DNA of 64,000 nucleotides from Isoetes taiwanensis (lineage: Eukaryota; Streptophyta; Lycopodiopsida; Isoetales; Isoetaceae), in assembly GCA_021234155.1 (NCBI GenBank), contig JAJEKV010000047.1, forward strand, positions 854,494 to 918,493, given 5' to 3'. The position numbers and the translations under genes are program-made. Positions 62,770 to 64,000 of the stretch are shown piece by piece. Positions within the stretch are counted from its first letter, which is position 1, and the number at the start of each line of letters is the position of its first letter. A model generated the notes under the pieces. It was not told the origin of the DNA. It did not search any database and was given only the letters and a program-made list of their open reading frames with translations.

Positions 62770-63381
62770 TTTGAAAAAACCTAAAGAAAAAATTTCCCGG
62801 TGGCAGGTTATCCACATGTGCCTGCGTGTTAATACCTTCCAACATAGCTATGATTCTCGCATATCTGTAGTATGCCCGCTCTGCCTTTCAGATGTTGAGA
62901 CTCTTGAGCACTGTCTTCGATTGTCCAGAGGTTCAACCAGCGTGGTCCTGGCTACAAGGTTTGTTTAACAATACATTATGCATCCTCTTGGCGTTCTATC
63001 CCAATGCATGGCCCCAAGTTAAACAGAGGGCATTCCATTTTGGTTCTGGTTGGCTCATATGGTCGATATGAGAGCGTCGCAGACACCACATCTTTCAGGG
63101 CACTTATTCGTCTGCACCTGGTGTTATTACGGTGGCCTAGAAAAAGATACTGGCAGCTTACGAATGTTCCTCCCTTGAATCAGAAATGACACAATGCATT
63201 TGGATTCAATATCTTCAAATTGATTCTTATCGTTAGTCTCCTATTCTGGAGTAAGTACATTGTGCTCCAGGCTCGTGCTCCTCTGGCATCTTTTTGTGCT
63301 TACACAGTTAGATGAGACATGTAAATTTTGTACTTTTTATCTGATTAATAAACTTTTTGGCTTTCGTCCTTCAAAAAAAAA
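62770..63381 (+). mobile_element. 3' end of a poly(A)-tailed L1-type LINE
   Basis: 5'-truncated copy that ends TTAATAAACTTTTTGGCTTTCGTCCTTC followed by an A-run (63373-63381). The TAATAAA...GTCCTTC-An terminus is shared with the minus-strand element ending at 25009, so the two are one family. The coding part is the zf-RVT region described separately. Confidence 0.75.
62771..63190 (+). pseudogene. zf-RVT domain (reverse-transcriptase zinc-binding), frameshifted
   Basis: Reads EKISRWQVIHMCLRVNTFQH, then VVCPLCLSDVETLEHCL. A one-base indel near 62910 follows, then DCPEVQPAWSWLQGLFNNT and WPQVKQRAFHFGSGWLIW in another frame. CPLC...E...EHCL..CPE..paW is the pattern of zf-RVT at the C-terminus of plant LINE ORF2 and related reverse transcriptases. 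The upstream RT is absent. Confidence 0.75.
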
Positions 63382-64000
63382 GGGGGGGCACCAATCCTTT
63401 CTACGACAAACCGATATTTCTTTAGATAATATAATGCCATCAGAACATGGGATCTTCAACTCTGGAATATGATATGCTCCAAACTGAATTTGTTTTCGCA
63501 TATGTACCACAATGCAGTACAGATCACAGTTTTATCTTTATCACTCAATACAAACAATGTGGATTAAGAATTTATGTTAAGTATGTCCAATTGGGTTACC
63601 TTAAGAGAAAAGAAGTTGACATAACAAGCATTAGCTTACAATGCAAAAATACATTGATAAGACCATGTTACCTAGAGGTACATACAAGACGAGGTGTACG
63701 AGAAACATAAGAAGTTGATATAACAAGCATTCACTTACAACGCAAAAATACATTACATTGACAAGACCATGCTATTAAACTTTGGATAGTGACTCTATAG
63801 AGACGTTGTGATAGCATCCTTATGGTGATATCTCATCTCATCCTCCACATATTTTCGCTGGACCTCTTAATTATTAAAGATAAATAACTTTCATATAAGT
63901 AAACTCTCAAAAAGGCCTAGAGCAGCTAGACAAACTCTTGAACAACTTCTCAATGGACTCGAATGATTAAGTCTTCTATTCTATGTCCTTAGGGTTTGCC
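63382..64000. other. No gene recognised at the right edge
   Basis: A G-run follows the LINE tail at 63382-63388. A ~50-base phrase 'agaagttga.ataacaagcatt..cttacaa.gcaaaaatacatt' occurs twice (about 63611-63655 and 63709-63753), a local duplication. No coding region is supported. Confidence 0.5.

Overview
The window is eukaryotic nuclear DNA from a land plant. The evidence is spliceosomal introns with GT..AG borders, a decayed class III (secretory) peroxidase whose two introns sit at the classical positions, plant-type DUF4283 and zf-RVT LINE remains, a MULE transposase with a SWIM finger, and MITEs. A seed-free plant (fern, lycophyte or bryophyte) is my guess, because the dominant repeats are LINEs with a vertebrate-like (Tx1/L1, 'type II') ORF1 protein. 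That assignment is inference. No organellar, bacterial or CRISPR features were seen.

Layout. 1-0.7 kb: minus-strand tRNA-derived SINE with a tandemly repeated body. 1.1-6.1 kb: an 11-exon minus-strand gene whose exons join into one open 327-codon coiled-coil protein, the best intact cellular gene here. 6.1-9.8 kb: gene-poor, ending in a 30-bp-stem hairpin. 10.27-11.85 kb: the last three exons of a small minus-strand gene. 12.5-20 kb: tandem duplications, two abutting MITEs sharing one TTA, and palindromic repeats. 20.2-21.9 kb: isolated candidate exons. 22.4-23.5 kb: class III peroxidase pseudogene. 25.0-26.9 kb: poly(A)-tailed L1-type element with a DUF4283 ORF1.

27.8-45.3 kb is a nest of same-strand LINE copies (called A-I here). 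Each ends in a (TC)n tract and the next copy begins directly after that tract. Copy C keeps a nearly whole ORF1 and an intact endonuclease; copy E keeps an intact YADD reverse-transcriptase core; the others are 5'-truncated or internally deleted. Related copies J (minus strand, 45.6-46.2 kb) and K (50.0-53.9 kb) end in different simple repeats. Nine of these copies carry one small 3' hairpin in which paired positions change together, a good candidate for the structure recognised by the reverse transcriptase.

46.3-47.4 kb is an unrecognised decayed coding region. 47.75-49.2 kb is a decayed PIF1-family helicase on the minus strand. 54.7-56.4 kb is a decayed minus-strand MULE transposase. 59.5-62.2 kb is a decayed, intron-containing plus-strand gene that appears to join a ParB-like domain to a beta-class DNA-methyltransferase-like domain; this is the most unusual protein in the window. 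62.8-63.4 kb is the poly(A)-tailed 3' end of an L1-type LINE that shares its terminal sequence with the 25-kb element.

Most coding remnants are broken by one-base indels. Either this is old decay or part of it is consensus error in repeats; raw reads would decide.
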